DNA of 64,000 nucleotides from Nelumbo lutea (GCA_022828595.1 JAKGHH010000004.1:84286270-84350269); one strand, 5' to 3'; shown: positions 48,583 to 60,224, counted from the stretch's first letter. Translations and numbers: made by a program. The notes: a model not told the origin generated them from the sequence alone.

Positions 48583-49250
48583 GCTTCTATTACCCAACTA
48601 GTTGTATTTTAGTTAATCATTTTATGATTAGTGAATGTTTTGCAAAATATAGAAACATTTCAATATTTAAAAGTATTATTGAAATAATGGAATGTAAATT
48701 TAAAAAATATTAGGAAAATTTTCTCCTCTGTATTGCTTAGCAACAATATTAAATCCTAAGATTAGGAAATATGGTTTTGATATTTTACTATCATATTGTG
48801 AAAATATGAATTCTAAAATTGGAAATAAAAAAAAAAACAAGAAATTAATAATTTATTATTTGAAATATACAGTTTATATGAGTCTCAATTTTTAAGGCAT
48901 AGGAAAACTTGTACAAATGCAACTTTCACTTTTGAAACATCTAATTCTAGTAGTGGAAAAGAAAACTTTTGGTCTTTAATAAATAAAAGGCAAAAAAATT
49001 ATTTACAAGCTAACTTTTCTAATTTAAATGATTATTTTGACTTAAAGGAAATAAATAATTTTGATATTTTTGCCTGATAAAGTGAACATGGAAAAATTAT
49101 CCAATTCTTGCCACCATGTCACGTGATCTTTTAACCCCTCCAGTGTCTAAAGTTCCATGAGAGTCCCGTTTAAGTGTAGGTACTAGGGTGTTGGATGACA
49201 ATAGAAACTACATGAATGATGATACTTGAAAGATTGCTGAAGATATATTG
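48583..49250 (+). pseudogene. hAT transposase, C-terminal part (broken)
   Basis: This continues the gene of 40498-41756. It reads SFYYPTS, then MECKFKKYWENFPPLYCLAT and ILNPKIRKYGFDILL (the region before the dimerisation domain). The C-terminal hAT dimerisation domain follows, with LSNSCHHVT/RDLLTPPVSKVP and SRFSVGTRVLDDNRNYMND in shifted frames. Stops and frameshifts are frequent. The sequence right after it offers no clear inverted end. Confidence 0.85.
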
Positions 49251-50020
49251 CAAGATTCACATTTTTACTAAATGCAAATGATGTAGACCAGGGTCAAGTA
49301 AATGGAGATAAGGGTAAAATGAAGTCAATATTTTTTAACCCAAATTATTTGTTACTTTTTCAATAATACCATTCTATTTTTTTATTTTCTATTTATCATT
49401 TTATTATATTATTTTTATACAACAAAATTAATTTCGGTTGCCCATCACGGATAATTTATTAAAATATCTTATAGAAGTAAAAGTAGAAGAATGGATAGAT
49501 GATTGGTTATTCACCGAACAAAAAAAGATAGATGATAAGTCCCACTTCTCCCTCGTTCAATGGGCTTTTCGAATAAGGTATCTACGAGGTTTATTCTTTT
49601 CGCCGAGTCCGGATCTGCTGCTCACATCAACCTCACATCGCCGTAATTTGTGTTGTTATTTATAATAAGATGTTCGTAATACACGGTGGGATAGGGTTGT
49701 GAGATCGGTGTGAGGTGCTCCATATGAGGAGTAAATCACAATTCCTTTCGCCTCATGTCGGTTGCACAAAAAAACCATGTGCTCCACCTGTCTCTAGGAA
49801 AAAGGAAAAAGATAAGGGCGTTTGATTGGATAAGCGTGGCTTCCTTCTTGGAGGTCTTATCCACTATCCACTTTTTCTTGTGTTGGATTGGAAAGCGACA
49901 AAATAGTTTTTAGACAATCCGCGTCGCCTCACCGCACCACAACTCAGCTCTGTAAAACAACCCACCCACCCATCTGGCCATCTCCCCTCTCTCCTCTCTC
50001 TCATTCTTCAATCTTCATCA
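49251..50020 (+). promoter_or_regulatory. Upstream region of the first EDGP-like gene
   Basis: The left part is AT-rich debris from the hAT element. From about 49430 the composition becomes mixed. No protein is recognised there. The last 40 bases before the start codon are a CT-rich leader ('ctcccctctctcctctctc'). No certain TATA box was found. Confidence 0.35.
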
Positions 50021-51301
50021 ATGGCAATTCTGCGTCTCCTCTTACTCTTCCTCTTCTTTTTGTCTCTGTCTGAGGCTTCCACACCAGCCACTCTGTTCCT
50101 TCCCATTACGAAGGATGGTGCAACCCACCAATATGTGACTCGCATCTATCAAGGCACTCCGCTTACCCCCTTCCCCCTTGTCCTCGATCTTGCCGGTCAA
50201 TTCTTGTGGGTTGACTGCGACTCCAGCTACTCCTCCTCCTCCTATCGATCTGTCCGCTGCCGCTCCATCCACTGCGCTGCCGCCAATGCCCAACGCTGCG
50301 GCCTCTGTTTCTCTACTCCTCGCCCCGGCTGTAACAATCACACCTGTGGTTTGTCCCCAGAGAACACCGTCACCGGCACTGTCACCAGCGGCGAGCTTGC
50401 AGTAGACATGATAGCCCTTCCCTCTGCGTACGGATCAGAGCCTGGCCCAATTGCTACCGCCCATCACTTCCTCTTCTCGTGTGCCCCAACTCCCCTCTTG
50501 GCTCATCTAGCGAGCGGTGTCAGGGGAATGGCGGGCTTCGGTCGCAACCGAATTGGGTTACCGTCGCAGCTTGCAGCAGCGTTTAATTTCGACCGGAAGT
50601 TCGCCATCTGTTTGCCATCGTCAACCGCATCGGACGGAGTTGTTTTATTCGGCAATGGGCCTTATACGGTGGTTTCAGGCATCGACCTGTCGGAGACACT
50701 ACAGTACACCCCTGTGATCGTCAACCCGCTACTGCCTGACGATTACTTCATCGGAGTGGAGTCCATCAAAATCAACGGCAAGAAGCTATCGTTGAATGCA
50801 TCCTTGCTCTCGATCGACGACAGAGAAGGCACCGGAGGAACCAAGCTCAGCACAGTTGTTCCGTACAGCACAATGGAGAGCTCTATCTATGCAATCTTTA
50901 CCAAAGCTTTCGAAAGAGCTGCCATTGCCGCTTTCAACATGACGAGAGTGGCATCCGTGGGACCTTTCGGCGTCTGCTTTACCTCGGAAAGCGTGGATAT
51001 CACGCGAACTGGTCCGTCCGTGCCTACCATCGATCTGGTGTTGCAGAGCGAGATGGTGTACTGGAGGATCTCCGGTGCGAATTCGATGGTTCAGGTATCG
51101 GAAGATGTGATGTGTCTGGGGTTCCTGAACGGAGGGCCGAACGCAAGGACGTCGATCGTGGTGGGAGGGTTTCAGTTGGAGAACAATCTTGTACAGTTGG
51201 ATGTGGGTGCTTCGAGACTGGGGTTCAGTTCTTCGCTCTTGACCAGACAGACGACGTGTTCCGACTTCAACCTCCGTCCGATTCGCAGAGGCTATTCATA
51301 G
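50021..51301 (+). CDS. EDGP / basic 7S globulin-like secreted pseudo-aspartic protease, copy 1
   Basis: One exon of 426 residues. Residues 1-19 are a signal peptide (poly-Leu core, cut near SEA-STP), so it is secreted to the apoplast or cell wall. The A1 pepsin-like fold of the xylanase-inhibitor/EDGP group follows, with motifs FLPITKDGATHQYVTRIYQG, LVLDLAGQFLWVDC (Asp56), GMAGFGRNRIGLPSQLAAAF and the C-terminal TSIVVGGFQLENNLVQLDVG. Twelve cysteines (66, 80, 85, 93, 96, 104, 109, 154, 197, 319, 365, 413) fit six disulfides. The first catalytic motif is DLAG instead of DTG. At the second site GTKLSTVVPY (272-281) lacks Asp, so proteolysis is unlikely. Family members bind and inhibit microbial glucanases or xylanases or act in signalling. 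A tail-to-tail paralogue lies at 52147-53478. Confidence 0.93.
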   Translation: MAILRLLLLFLFFLSLSEASTPATLFLPITKDGATHQYVTRIYQGTPLTPFPLVLDLAGQFLWVDCDSSYSSSSYRSVRCRSIHCAAANAQRCGLCFSTPRPGCNNHTCGLSPENTVTGTVTSGELAVDMIALPSAYGSEPGPIATAHHFLFSCAPTPLLAHLASGVRGMAGFGRNRIGLPSQLAAAFNFDRKFAICLPSSTASDGVVLFGNGPYTVVSGIDLSETLQYTPVIVNPLLPDDYFIGVESIKINGKKLSLNASLLSIDDREGTGGTKLSTVVPYSTMESSIYAIFTKAFERAAIAAFNMTRVASVGPFGVCFTSESVDITRTGPSVPTIDLVLQSEMVYWRISGANSMVQVSEDVMCLGFLNGGPNARTSIVVGGFQLENNLVQLDVGASRLGFSSSLLTRQTTCSDFNLRPIRRGYS

Positions 51302-52146
51302 TTTTTTTGGATTAAACACGTAAATTTTAATTTACTGACGTGTAATCGGATATCTGTCACATATTCACATGTGACTGAAATTTTACTTTTTCCATTAAAG
51401 GAGATGGATGGGTTCGATAACTCAGAGGCAGATTCCCAAATAACAGTATTATACCGAAAAATCTGAGAAATTCATTTGAAATCTGACATGGGTTTTGCTC
51501 ACTGTTTTCAAAATCGGATCGGATCGGATGGTCGGACCGCGGGAATCAGTCATCTGACTGGTTCCGTTTTTCTTCAAAACCGTTTTTTCTCTAAAACCGT
51601 TGATTTTGATCAACAAACCGCTGAACCGACTGATTAACCGTTCAAATGGTTTTGACCATTTTCCAAATTTTTAAAATTTTTTTATCAGAACGGACCGGCG
51701 TTCGAGTCGAACGGTCGGACCGTTCGAACCGGTAACCGGACCCTGACCGGTTCGAACCCATATACTTTTCTAGAGTTTTTATTTAATGTGAGAGCAGAAG
51801 AATTTGCAGATATCAGAGAAAATTTCGTGTGGGGAAAACTCTACAGAGAAACAGATTTCGTTGTTTCAGTTGAAGATTTTCTCTCTCTGAGACAGAGAGA
51901 GTTTCCACAGATGATGAGATAGAGAGATGAATTAGTGCCACAACGCCTTATCCATATAAAACTGAAGATGTGAATCAACACTCTCTTTAATCTGAATTCT
52001 TATAGTAATTCAGAGAACATTAATTGGACAGAGATGTAAACAAAAACGAGGGAAGAAACAACAGTAAGCATAATTAAAACGAGATCTAGATTCATTAGCA
52101 GGAAAAGCACGGACTGAGATCAATTAATACGACAAGTTCTGGGGAG
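51302..52146. other. Shared 3' spacer between the two EDGP-like genes
   Basis: Both genes converge on this 845-bp spacer. Positions about 51503-51775 contain 'aaaaccgtt', 'gaccatt' and 'gaaccggtaaccggaccc' phrases in both orientations, a decayed foldback related to the MITE at 14757-14967. A CT/GA-rich stretch follows near 51880. No further gene is seen. Confidence 0.5.
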
Positions 52147-53478
52147 CTAAGAGGCAGTGGTTGTGAAGTTGAAGTTAGCACAGCTCGTCTGTCTATAATG
52201 GAGCAATGGGCTGAATCCTAGCTTCGGAGCCTTAAGATCAAACTGTAGAAGAATGTCCTCCAACTGGTGACCCCCTAAAACGATCGAAGTTCTGGGGTTC
52301 CTACCTCCATCCAAGAACCCCAAACACAGCACGCCTTCCCTCACATCCACCATTGCATTCTTCCCGAAGATCCTCCATACACTCTGCCCCTGCAACACCA
52401 GATCAATGCTGGGAACTTCTGCTCCCATCCGACTTCCTCTGATGCTCTCTGAACTAAAACATGCCCCGAATGGTGCCACAGCTCCCACTCTCGTAATGCC
52501 CATGGAGATGGCCTCCTCCATGAAAGCATCAGTTACAGAGTTGTAAATGGAGGTCTCCAGAGTGGTGTAGGGCACAACAGTGCTGATTTTTGTCCCACCC
52601 ACGCCTTCTCCGTCGATGGATAGCAAGTCTGAGTTCAACAGGACAGGCTTCTTGTTGATTTCAATCGATTTGACGCCAATGAAGTACTCAACCGAAGGAT
52701 CCCCTTTTGTGAAAGTTGACGCTGCGCTTACAGGGTTGGTGATGAGTGGGGTGTAGCTCAGAATCCGGGAGACTACGACTTCTGGAAGCAAGTTATGAGG
52801 CACGTCACCGAAGAATATTACGCCGGTGACGTTCGCCGACGATGGTAAACAAACAGCAAATTTCCGGGGGAAGCTGAATGCAGCTGCCAACTGAGATGGC
52901 ATCCCAATTGGGCCCCGGCCTAACCCCGCCATACCTTTGACGCCACCAGCGAGGCGTTCCAAGAGGAATCTGGCGGAACATGTGAAGAGGAAGCGAGGGA
53001 CGGAGACAATTCGGACGGCAGGCGAGGACCCATCTGTTGAGCGGACGGCAATCACGTCTTCAGTGAGCTCTCCACTGGTGGTCGTCTTAGTGACTGTGTT
53101 ACCTGGGAAGAGAACACAGGTGTTGTTGCTGCAGCCAGGGCTTGCGGGTAAGAGGCATTGCCCACAGCCATTGGCTCCGGTGGCTGAGCACTGAGAGGAG
53201 TTGCAGGGGACTGGATGGTAGGAGGATGAGAAGTAGGCAGATTCACAGTCCACCCATAGGAATTGGCCTCCGAGGTCTACAACAAGATCAACTGTCACAA
53301 ATGGAGTCCTTTGCCTAATTTGGGTCACGTATTGGAGAGTTGGTGCATCTTTGGTGATGGGAAGGATGAAAGAATGTGGTCGGAAGGGTTTCTGCTTCTG
53401 GGCGTCCGATAGAGCAATGAGAAAGGTAAGAAGAGAAAAAGAGAGGAGATGGAAACGTTGGGACCAAATCCAGTCCAT
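52147..53478 (-). CDS. EDGP / basic 7S globulin-like secreted pseudo-aspartic protease, copy 2
   Basis: One exon of 443 residues from the ATG at 53478. An in-frame ATG at 53559 would put 27 polar residues before the signal peptide, so it is less likely. Residues 1-26 are a signal peptide. Core motifs are FILPITKDAPTLQYVTQI, LVVDLGGQFLWVDC (Asp68, DLGG for DTG), GMAGLGRGPIGMPSQLAAAF and TSIVLGGHQLEDILLQFDL. All twelve cysteines are conserved relative to copy 1. The second catalytic motif is replaced by GTKISTVVPYTTLE (295-308), so protease activity is not expected. Compared with copy 1 there is a longer N-terminus and an inserted segment near residues 250-262. It probably arose by inverted local duplication. 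Expected role: extracellular inhibitor or defence-related protein. Confidence 0.93.
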   Translation of the reverse strand: MDWIWSQRFHLLSFSLLTFLIALSDAQKQKPFRPHSFILPITKDAPTLQYVTQIRQRTPFVTVDLVVDLGGQFLWVDCESAYFSSSYHPVPCNSSQCSATGANGCGQCLLPASPGCSNNTCVLFPGNTVTKTTTSGELTEDVIAVRSTDGSSPAVRIVSVPRFLFTCSARFLLERLAGGVKGMAGLGRGPIGMPSQLAAAFSFPRKFAVCLPSSANVTGVIFFGDVPHNLLPEVVVSRILSYTPLITNPVSAASTFTKGDPSVEYFIGVKSIEINKKPVLLNSDLLSIDGEGVGGTKISTVVPYTTLETSIYNSVTDAFMEEAISMGITRVGAVAPFGACFSSESIRGSRMGAEVPSIDLVLQGQSVWRIFGKNAMVDVREGVLCLGFLDGGRNPRTSIVLGGHQLEDILLQFDLKAPKLGFSPLLHYRQTSCANFNFTTTAS

Positions 53479-55199
53479 TGAAGAGAAAGGATATGGATGG
53501 TGGGAGTCTTTGATGTTATTCAGCTTTGTTAAAATTGGGCTGTTTTGGTTTTGGCTCATCTATGAACTATGATGTATCCAAATCCAACTCTTTTGGTTTG
53601 AAAAAAGAGGAAGATAAAAGCACCGGATACCCCACACCTTAGCTTTAGCCTATTGCATTTGGCATTAGCTTTAGGCTTTTGACCCCGGGCCATATGCACT
53701 TAATGATGGCTCTCAATTGCTCAATAGTCTTTTTTTTTTTTATGTTTTTTAAGAGCAGAAAATCACTCTCAAACTAATTCCATCGGGCCCACAGCACAGC
53801 CTGTAGCCATGGCTGTACCTTTCACAATTATTTAGTATAATATCGTTTCTTCCTAAAAATGTTCTTTTGATGTTTTCTTCTTTTTTCTATCTAACATGAC
53901 ATTAAAAAAACGCTTATATAGCAGCAACAATAATGATACCAAATAAAAAGCTTGAGAAAACAATATGCTTATACAACACTGTTTTATGAAAAAACAAATC
54001 TCAAAAAACAATATTGATTCCAAACATCACCTAAATGGATTGGAGAGAAAATCCTATGCATCAAATTGGATTACTTCTTTTTTACCACCTTTTGATTTTA
54101 TCAACCATTATCAAAAAGAAAAAAAAAAAAAAGAAGGTAATACATGAACACTTATAGGTTGGACTACCTAGCCCTGATTTGTATGCATTTGAAAACGATG
54201 TGAAGGAGAAGCACCCATGTTTTGCATGTTAGTTGCCAAACAAAAAGTGTGTAAAATATAGTGAAAAAAAAAAACCTAATCCCACTTTGCATTCACCTGA
54301 ACCAGAGATGCATTGATTTGTAGCATGTAAATGTGCATTTACACCATTTCTAAATGCAGCTTTAGTGTTTCATACACATAGGCCCCGTATGAGACCCACA
54401 CTTTAGATTATAAAACACTTTCGTGTTCACTTAGTGTGCAAGATTTTGTCTCCAACCAATCCAAAGCGAGATAGAGCAAGGTTTAACTGAACAGTTTGAC
54501 TGTTTAGCAGGCTGTAGAACCAATGATAAGTTTCTATGCTATGATGCATTTAACATTCCTTATATGGAATGTTAAATCCCTGAATTTTTAAATGCAAAAA
54601 GGATATAAGTCTTTAAAATAAGGAATGTCAAATACAATCTATAAAATATATGGAACCCACACCTTTAACAATGGGGCTCAAGCGTTCAGCTAATCCGAGA
54701 TGCCGTATTGGAGGAGGATGAGGTGTAGGTGATATTGTGATGGATGAGACAAAGTTCACGGGAGCCCATGGAGCATAGATCTCTTTTGGTGACAAGGACA
54801 GGATTGACTTGGCGTGCCCACAAATTAGAGAAGAGAAAATAGAAAGATTAGACAAACGAACCCGAAGAAAAACCCATTAAGAAATACGGAAGGGAATGGA
54901 CAAGGTGTGATGGTACAATTACTCTATGACTAAAAGTTTGCGTTCATCTATTTACCAAAACAGAAAAAAGTTCATATTCGTTTGCTTATCAAAAAATATC
55001 ATGTTCATCATGTCTCCTTGCCATTGTGTAATGTGGGTTGTTATGCTACTCATATTGCTTTGACAAGGTTTAAAATTATCGATATGATAATAGATAACCC
55101 AAAATGAGGTGTCATATTTCTGTCCATGACTATGGATATGGGATACGTGACAATTGAAAACATATTTAATGAGTAATGCGTATTAGAACAATAGCATTG
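53479..55199. other. Upstream region of EDGP copy 2 and intergenic DNA
   Basis: The first 200-300 bases are the likely promoter of the minus-strand gene, with no certain TATA box. Beyond that, A-rich tracts (54115-54135, 54264-54273) and scattered low-complexity DNA occur. No other gene is recognised. Confidence 0.4.
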
Positions 55200-55207
55200 G
55201 GTCATAT

Positions 55208-55657
55208 TAGGGATGGCAATTTCCCCCGTAAAATTGGGGTAGGTTTTTCCCAATTCTAAATAAGGACGGGGTGGGGATGGGGAAAATAATTTTTCCCTTA
55301 ATCAGGTACGGGGCGGGAATGGGTTTTGTATATAATTCCTCGAACCCGTTCCGAACCCAAAGGTAAATTAGTAAAATATCTCTAGGTTTAATATTGATAT
55401 TTAAAATATCTCTAAGTTTTTCCTAAATTTTTAAAATCATAAGATCCCATAATTTTATTTTTGAATTACCCCTAAAGTATTATAATTCAATTCTAAATTA
55501 CCCCCAAATTCATATATCCTATGTATAAATTGTCCATAAAATAGATAATTTTTAAGTAATTACCTTGGAGTGGGGAAAATTTGGGAATTCCCCATCCCCA
55601 ATGGGGAATGGATGCCCCCCCCCCCCCGTGGCAGGGGATGCCACGTTGCCTTTCCTA
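55208..55657. mobile_element. hAT-type MITE, TAGGGATGGCAA family
   Basis: This 450-bp element has left end TAGGGATGGCAATTTCCCC and right end read inward TAGGAAAGGCAACGTGGC. Flanks GGTCATAT (55200-55207) and GGTCGTAT (55658-55665) are an 8-bp duplication with one mismatch. The inner arms are 'ggggtggggatgggg' and 'ccccatccccaatgggg'. A poly-C run lies at 55614-55627. Confidence 0.8.
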
Positions 55658-55665
55658 GGTCGTAT

Positions 55666-56650
55666 TGATGGATATGATCCAATATGCGTTTGACAAAATT
55701 ATATATTGACCACTTTTGGATTGTTTTTCAACGTTAATAAAAATTGAAAATTATAATTAGAAAAACTAAAATAAATTATTTAAATTTTAATTTCCCCTAA
55801 AGTTTTAATAAAAATAAAAAATAATATATTTTATCTACCTTAAATGATTTTTGTGTTTTATTTTACACATAATTATATGTTAAAAATGAAAAATATTTAT
55901 TATTTAAAAAATAGATTTATTATATAAAATACACTAAACAAATAAAAATTTCCAACAAAATTAATAGAAAATAGAAAAATGTAATTATAGAAAATGAAGT
56001 GGATAATTTAAGATTAAAATTAAATTTCCCCAAAAATTTTAATAAAAACTGAAAATTATAAAATATTTTTTATTTTTTCTACCTTATATGTGTGTATGTG
56101 TGTGTTTCAGTTTATAATTATATGTAAAATAAAACAGTTATATGTTAAAAATGAAAATATATTTGTTATTTAAAAATAGTTATTATTTATATAAAAACAA
56201 ACAAATAAAATTTCCCAAAAATTTAATAAAATAAAAAAACTATAATAAAAATTAAAATAGAGTGATAATATTGTATGATGTGTAAATGTTCTAGAGTTCC
56301 GGTATTGTTGGTTGTAATGTTTCTCTTCATATAACCTATTAAATTATGCATTTATCATGTGTTATACCTTATTCATAGATAATTCAGTTGTAGATTTCAT
56401 ATCTTTCATTTATATCCACGCATTGCAAATTGTGCCCATTTCTAAGTTGTCCGATATGATACTCGATTCCGATACTTTGATTCTTGCATAACAGTACATC
56501 ATGAAAGTATATGGAGGAGGCCAACATGGGCCTAACCAACCTATGAGATTACATGATTTTTCCTTTTTAATAAGAAAATTTCATACATACATAAAGACAC
56601 ACACACACACATACATGTTATACCTTATTCATAGATAATTCATCTTTAGA
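55666..56650. other. Very AT-rich intergenic DNA
   Basis: Positions about 55740-56240 consist of two or more diverged copies of a roughly 260-base unit ('aaaattgaaaattata', 'tttatctaccttaaatg', 'ttatatgttaaaaatgaaaa'). A (CA)n run lies near 56600. No gene is seen. Confidence 0.45.
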
Positions 56651-57770
56651 TTTCAACTTTTATTTGACTAAATTAAAATACCACAAGTTTTGAATTTAAT
56701 CTCTCTATAATTGTAAGGGTAGAAAATGTAATTTGAGCAACTACTTTACTCCTCATTCAATTCTGCCTCATTAAATCACATATTTAAGTTATTAACTCTC
56801 AATCTCCCATTATGATTCATTTAGCCCTATCCTTAACTAGAATACCCCTATTTTTTAATTTATTCACTCTTTAACTGTGAGGGCACAAAATGTAATTTGA
56901 ACTACTACATTTCACCTCATTCATTTCCCTCTCATTAACTCTTATATTTGGGGCATTAACTCCCATTCTCTAATTGAATCCTATATTTAAGCTATTTATT
57001 TTTACTAATAAATTCTATCAATTATTTCTATATTCAATACTTTTAACAATATAAAATACATATTTTTTTTTTAAATCGATCAAGAAATTGGAATCATTCT
57101 TACATCTTGGTGGCAAGTGAGCAATTCATCCATATATAAATAAAAACTTTAAATAAAAATAAATACAAAAATTTATAAAAAATAAAAGAATATATAAAAA
57201 AAATGTAGTACACCTCTAATGTTTTATATAAATCGTATTAAAGTAAAATAAGTGTGATAGATAATAATTATTCCTATTGATGCTGGAATGAAATATAACT
57301 TTAAAACCAATCCAAAAATAAAATTATCTTCCTAGTGATGGGTAACAATTAAACATTTTGGGTCAAATGAGTAAACTCTTGATATCATAATTAATTGAAA
57401 ATTAAAAAATAAAAGAAACACAAAAACATTATGTAACAATATATATCAAAATTTTGCCAAAAAAAAAACATTTGGGCACATATCTAATATTTTATATTAA
57501 TCATATTAAAGAAAAATAATTGTGATAAATAATACTTTGTTTTTAGTAATGTTGGAAATGAAATATAAATTAAAATTTAAAACAACTCAAAAATGAAATT
57601 CTTTTCTTGGTGGCGGTCAAAAGTTCAACCTTTAGGGTCATATATGTAATACAAAAAAAAAATTGAAAAAAAAACATAGAATTTTTTTTTAGAAAAATTT
57701 TGACACCTCTCTGATATTTTTATATTAACCATATCAAAAGCTAAACATGATAAACAAGAATTGTTTTTAG

Positions 57771-58395
57771 GGTCATTTACTAAAACACCTCCTATAGTTT
57801 CATGAATTTACTAAAACATACCCTAAGGTTTGTGTTTTACTAAAACATCCCCTATACTTTGCAATTTGTTTACTTAATTGTCCTTCCATTATATTAAAGT
57901 GGAAAATGACACTTTTAACCCTAACATCCATTCAAATAAATTTAATGAAAATAAACTAAAAACAAAAAAAATGCCATTTTGCCCCTATTAAAACATGGAC
58001 AACCACTCTATTTTTCTCTATTTGGTCAATTTTATTTTCTATACAAAAAAAGTGCTAGGGTTACTTTTGGAATAAACAACCATGGATCAACACCCATGAA
58101 CATTTTCCACTAAGTTTTGGGGTATTTTTGGAATAAACAACCATGGGTCCATGCCCTTGAACATTTTCCACTAAGTTTTGGGGTATTTTTGGAATAAACA
58201 ACCATGGGTCCATGCCCTTGAACATTTTCCACTAAGTGATCGTTATTATTTTCAGATGGCAAAACAAATATTTCTTAATGAAAGGTTGATTAAGTAAATA
58301 GGTTGCAATCTATAAGAGGTGTTGTAATAAAATACAAACTATAAGGTATGTCTAAGTAAGTTTGTAAAACTATAGAGGTGGTTTAGTAAATGACC
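57771..58395. mobile_element. Non-autonomous MULE-like element with about 110-bp inverted ends
   Basis: The left end GGTCATTTACTAAAACACCT and the right end read inward GGTCATTTACTAAACCACCT extend as diverged arms for over 100 bases. The flanks TGTTTTTAG and TTTTTTTTT are at best a decayed 9-bp duplication. The interior holds a three-copy 61-bp tandem repeat. There is no coding capacity. Confidence 0.7.
58057..58236. repeat. Three-copy tandem repeat, 61-bp period
   Basis: The phrase 'ttttggaataaacaaccatg' starts at 58065 and recurs 61 and 122 bases later. Copies two and three are nearly identical; copy one differs at several sites, suggesting it is older. Confidence 0.9.
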
Positions 58396-58990
58396 TTTTT
58401 TTTTTGTTGATGATGGAAATTAAATACAAAATTTATAACAAATCGAAAAGTGAAACTATTTTCCTATGGTGGCAAATCAATACTTCAACCTTTTAGGTCA
58501 AATGTATCAACCTGGGATGTCATAATTAAATAATCAAAATTAAAAAGCTAAAAGCATAAAAATATATAAATTATGTGGAAAACATTTGGACATATCTCTA
58601 ATATTTTATATTAACCATATCAAAGAAAAGTAAGTGTGACAAAGAAGAACTATTATTTTGATGATGGAAATAAAATACAAATTTAAAACGGACCTAAAGT
58701 GGAACCGTTTTCCTTTTGGGTCAAATGTGTCAACCTTGGTGTCATAATTAAATAATAAAAATTAAAACAATATGAAAACATAAAAAAGTCTAAAAAGCAC
58801 AAAAATTTTGTAGAAAACATTTGTTTCATCTCTAATATATTGTATATTCATCATATAAACAAAAATAAGTATGAAAAATAAAAATAATTTTTATACGCAT
58901 ATAAATGTAAAAAATTTTAGAAAGATATTATTTATTATCACCATAATCAACATTGAAAGTTGTCACATGCAAAGCACATACATATTTACA

Positions 58991-59726
58991 CTACAAAATT
59001 AATCAAAGAGTAAACAAAAACAATATTCCATACACATAAAGTAGGGGTGAAAGTCATATCAAATTCTAAAATTTGAAGATCATTTAATTGACAAGCAACA
59101 ATTGTAAACAAAACGATGTAAACCACTATACAAGTGTCAATATTCACACTTCGCAAGCATCAAATGAAATGAATAAAGAGAAACATGAATGACAAGATAG
59201 TCGAACATCAACATTAATGAAAAAAAAAAAAAAAAAAAACTATAACTGAATAACTTATGGATACAGAGAAGAAAAAGAAAACCAAACGCATGATATGAAT
59301 TTACTCTATTTTCAAACCAAAATGTGCTCTATTTTGTCTTGTCTATGAGGAACTATTAAATGACAACTCTAGCTTATGTTCCATTTTTGTTTTTCAAAAT
59401 TTTCCTAATTTATTATGAATAAATAAGTAAAGATATATAGTAATATCCAAAATAAGTCATTCTCAGATGCATCCCCAAGATATAACATATCACATTTTTA
59501 TAGGGAGATTGACGGTTTATCCCAGGGTTAAAATTTTTAGGCCTAAAATACAGTTGGGGTAGGTACCAGTTCTGAATTGATGCTAATTCAGAGTGGGCAT
59601 TGATGCATAGAGCCAGGGTATTTGACATTTTGAATGTTTATAGGTTTGTAGTGGAATTCAGAAATCTGCATTAAGCCTAACATACTTTTCTATATTTTTA
59701 TGCAAAAAGAAAAATTGTAAATAAAA
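58991..59726. other. Intergenic DNA, no gene recognised
   Basis: An A homopolymer lies at 59220-59239. No retroposed gene is apparent next to it. Confidence 0.4.
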
Positions 59727-60224
59727 ACAAAATTTTTAAACTATACTACTGTTTACTGTTTAGTTAATTGGTTAACTCTACCTTTATTGTTTGTATATTA
59801 TCTTAAAATACTCAACTGTTTTTTACGATTGACTCCGTCGTAATCCGCTCACATGTCACACGAGATGATTGTTATATTTTGAGAAAATAACAATAATGCC
59901 CTTTTCTTCACACCCGATGCCCGTCTTCATCGTCAGAAACGTTTATCTTCGCTAAGAATATATAGACGATGGGTCTCAACAACAATCTGTTCAACAACTC
60001 TATAACACTGTTTCTTCATGACCGGATAACAGAGGTAAGGGACTAAGAAGTCTACCCAGCAAAAACCATTGTCGGTCGATGGAACACTACGACCATTTCG
60101 GATGCGATTACCATTCGTACATGATTTTGGTCACTGAAACACAGCGGTGGGAATACCATTGTCTGTCCCAGCCGCCACACTATCGGATGCGCAGTTTAGC
60201 GGACACTATCATATCGTTACTTCT

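Larger units (their letters stand above)
56651..58990 (+). repeat. Helitron-related repeat, degenerate, plus orientation
   Basis: The body matches the inner parts of the Helitron copies read on their element strand. Units of about 250-280 bases recur with 'ctctaatattttatatt', 'gatggaaat(g/a)aaatac', 'tttgggtcaaatg' and 'atcataattaaataat'. At least five such units lie between 57210 and 58860. No intact TC start was found. Near 58965 'tgcaaagcac' and 'atatttacactac' resemble a decayed 3' hairpin and end. A separate MULE (57771-58395) is inserted in it. Confidence 0.5.

Noticed and set aside
49438..49665. 75-residue frame upstream of the first EDGP-like gene
   Set aside because: It is short, has no recognisable domain, and composition alone does not support coding. 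It is more likely promoter or relic DNA.
52937..53246. Plus- and minus-frame open frames within EDGP copy 2
   Set aside because: They overlap the well-supported 443-residue frame and show no domain of their own.
53479..53559. Upstream in-frame ATG of EDGP copy 2 at 53559
   Set aside because: It would place 27 polar residues before an otherwise good signal peptide, so the ATG at 53478 is preferred.
58057..58236. CRISPR-like regular repeats
   Set aside because: The 61-bp units are directly contiguous with no unique spacers, and the context is a plant transposon.
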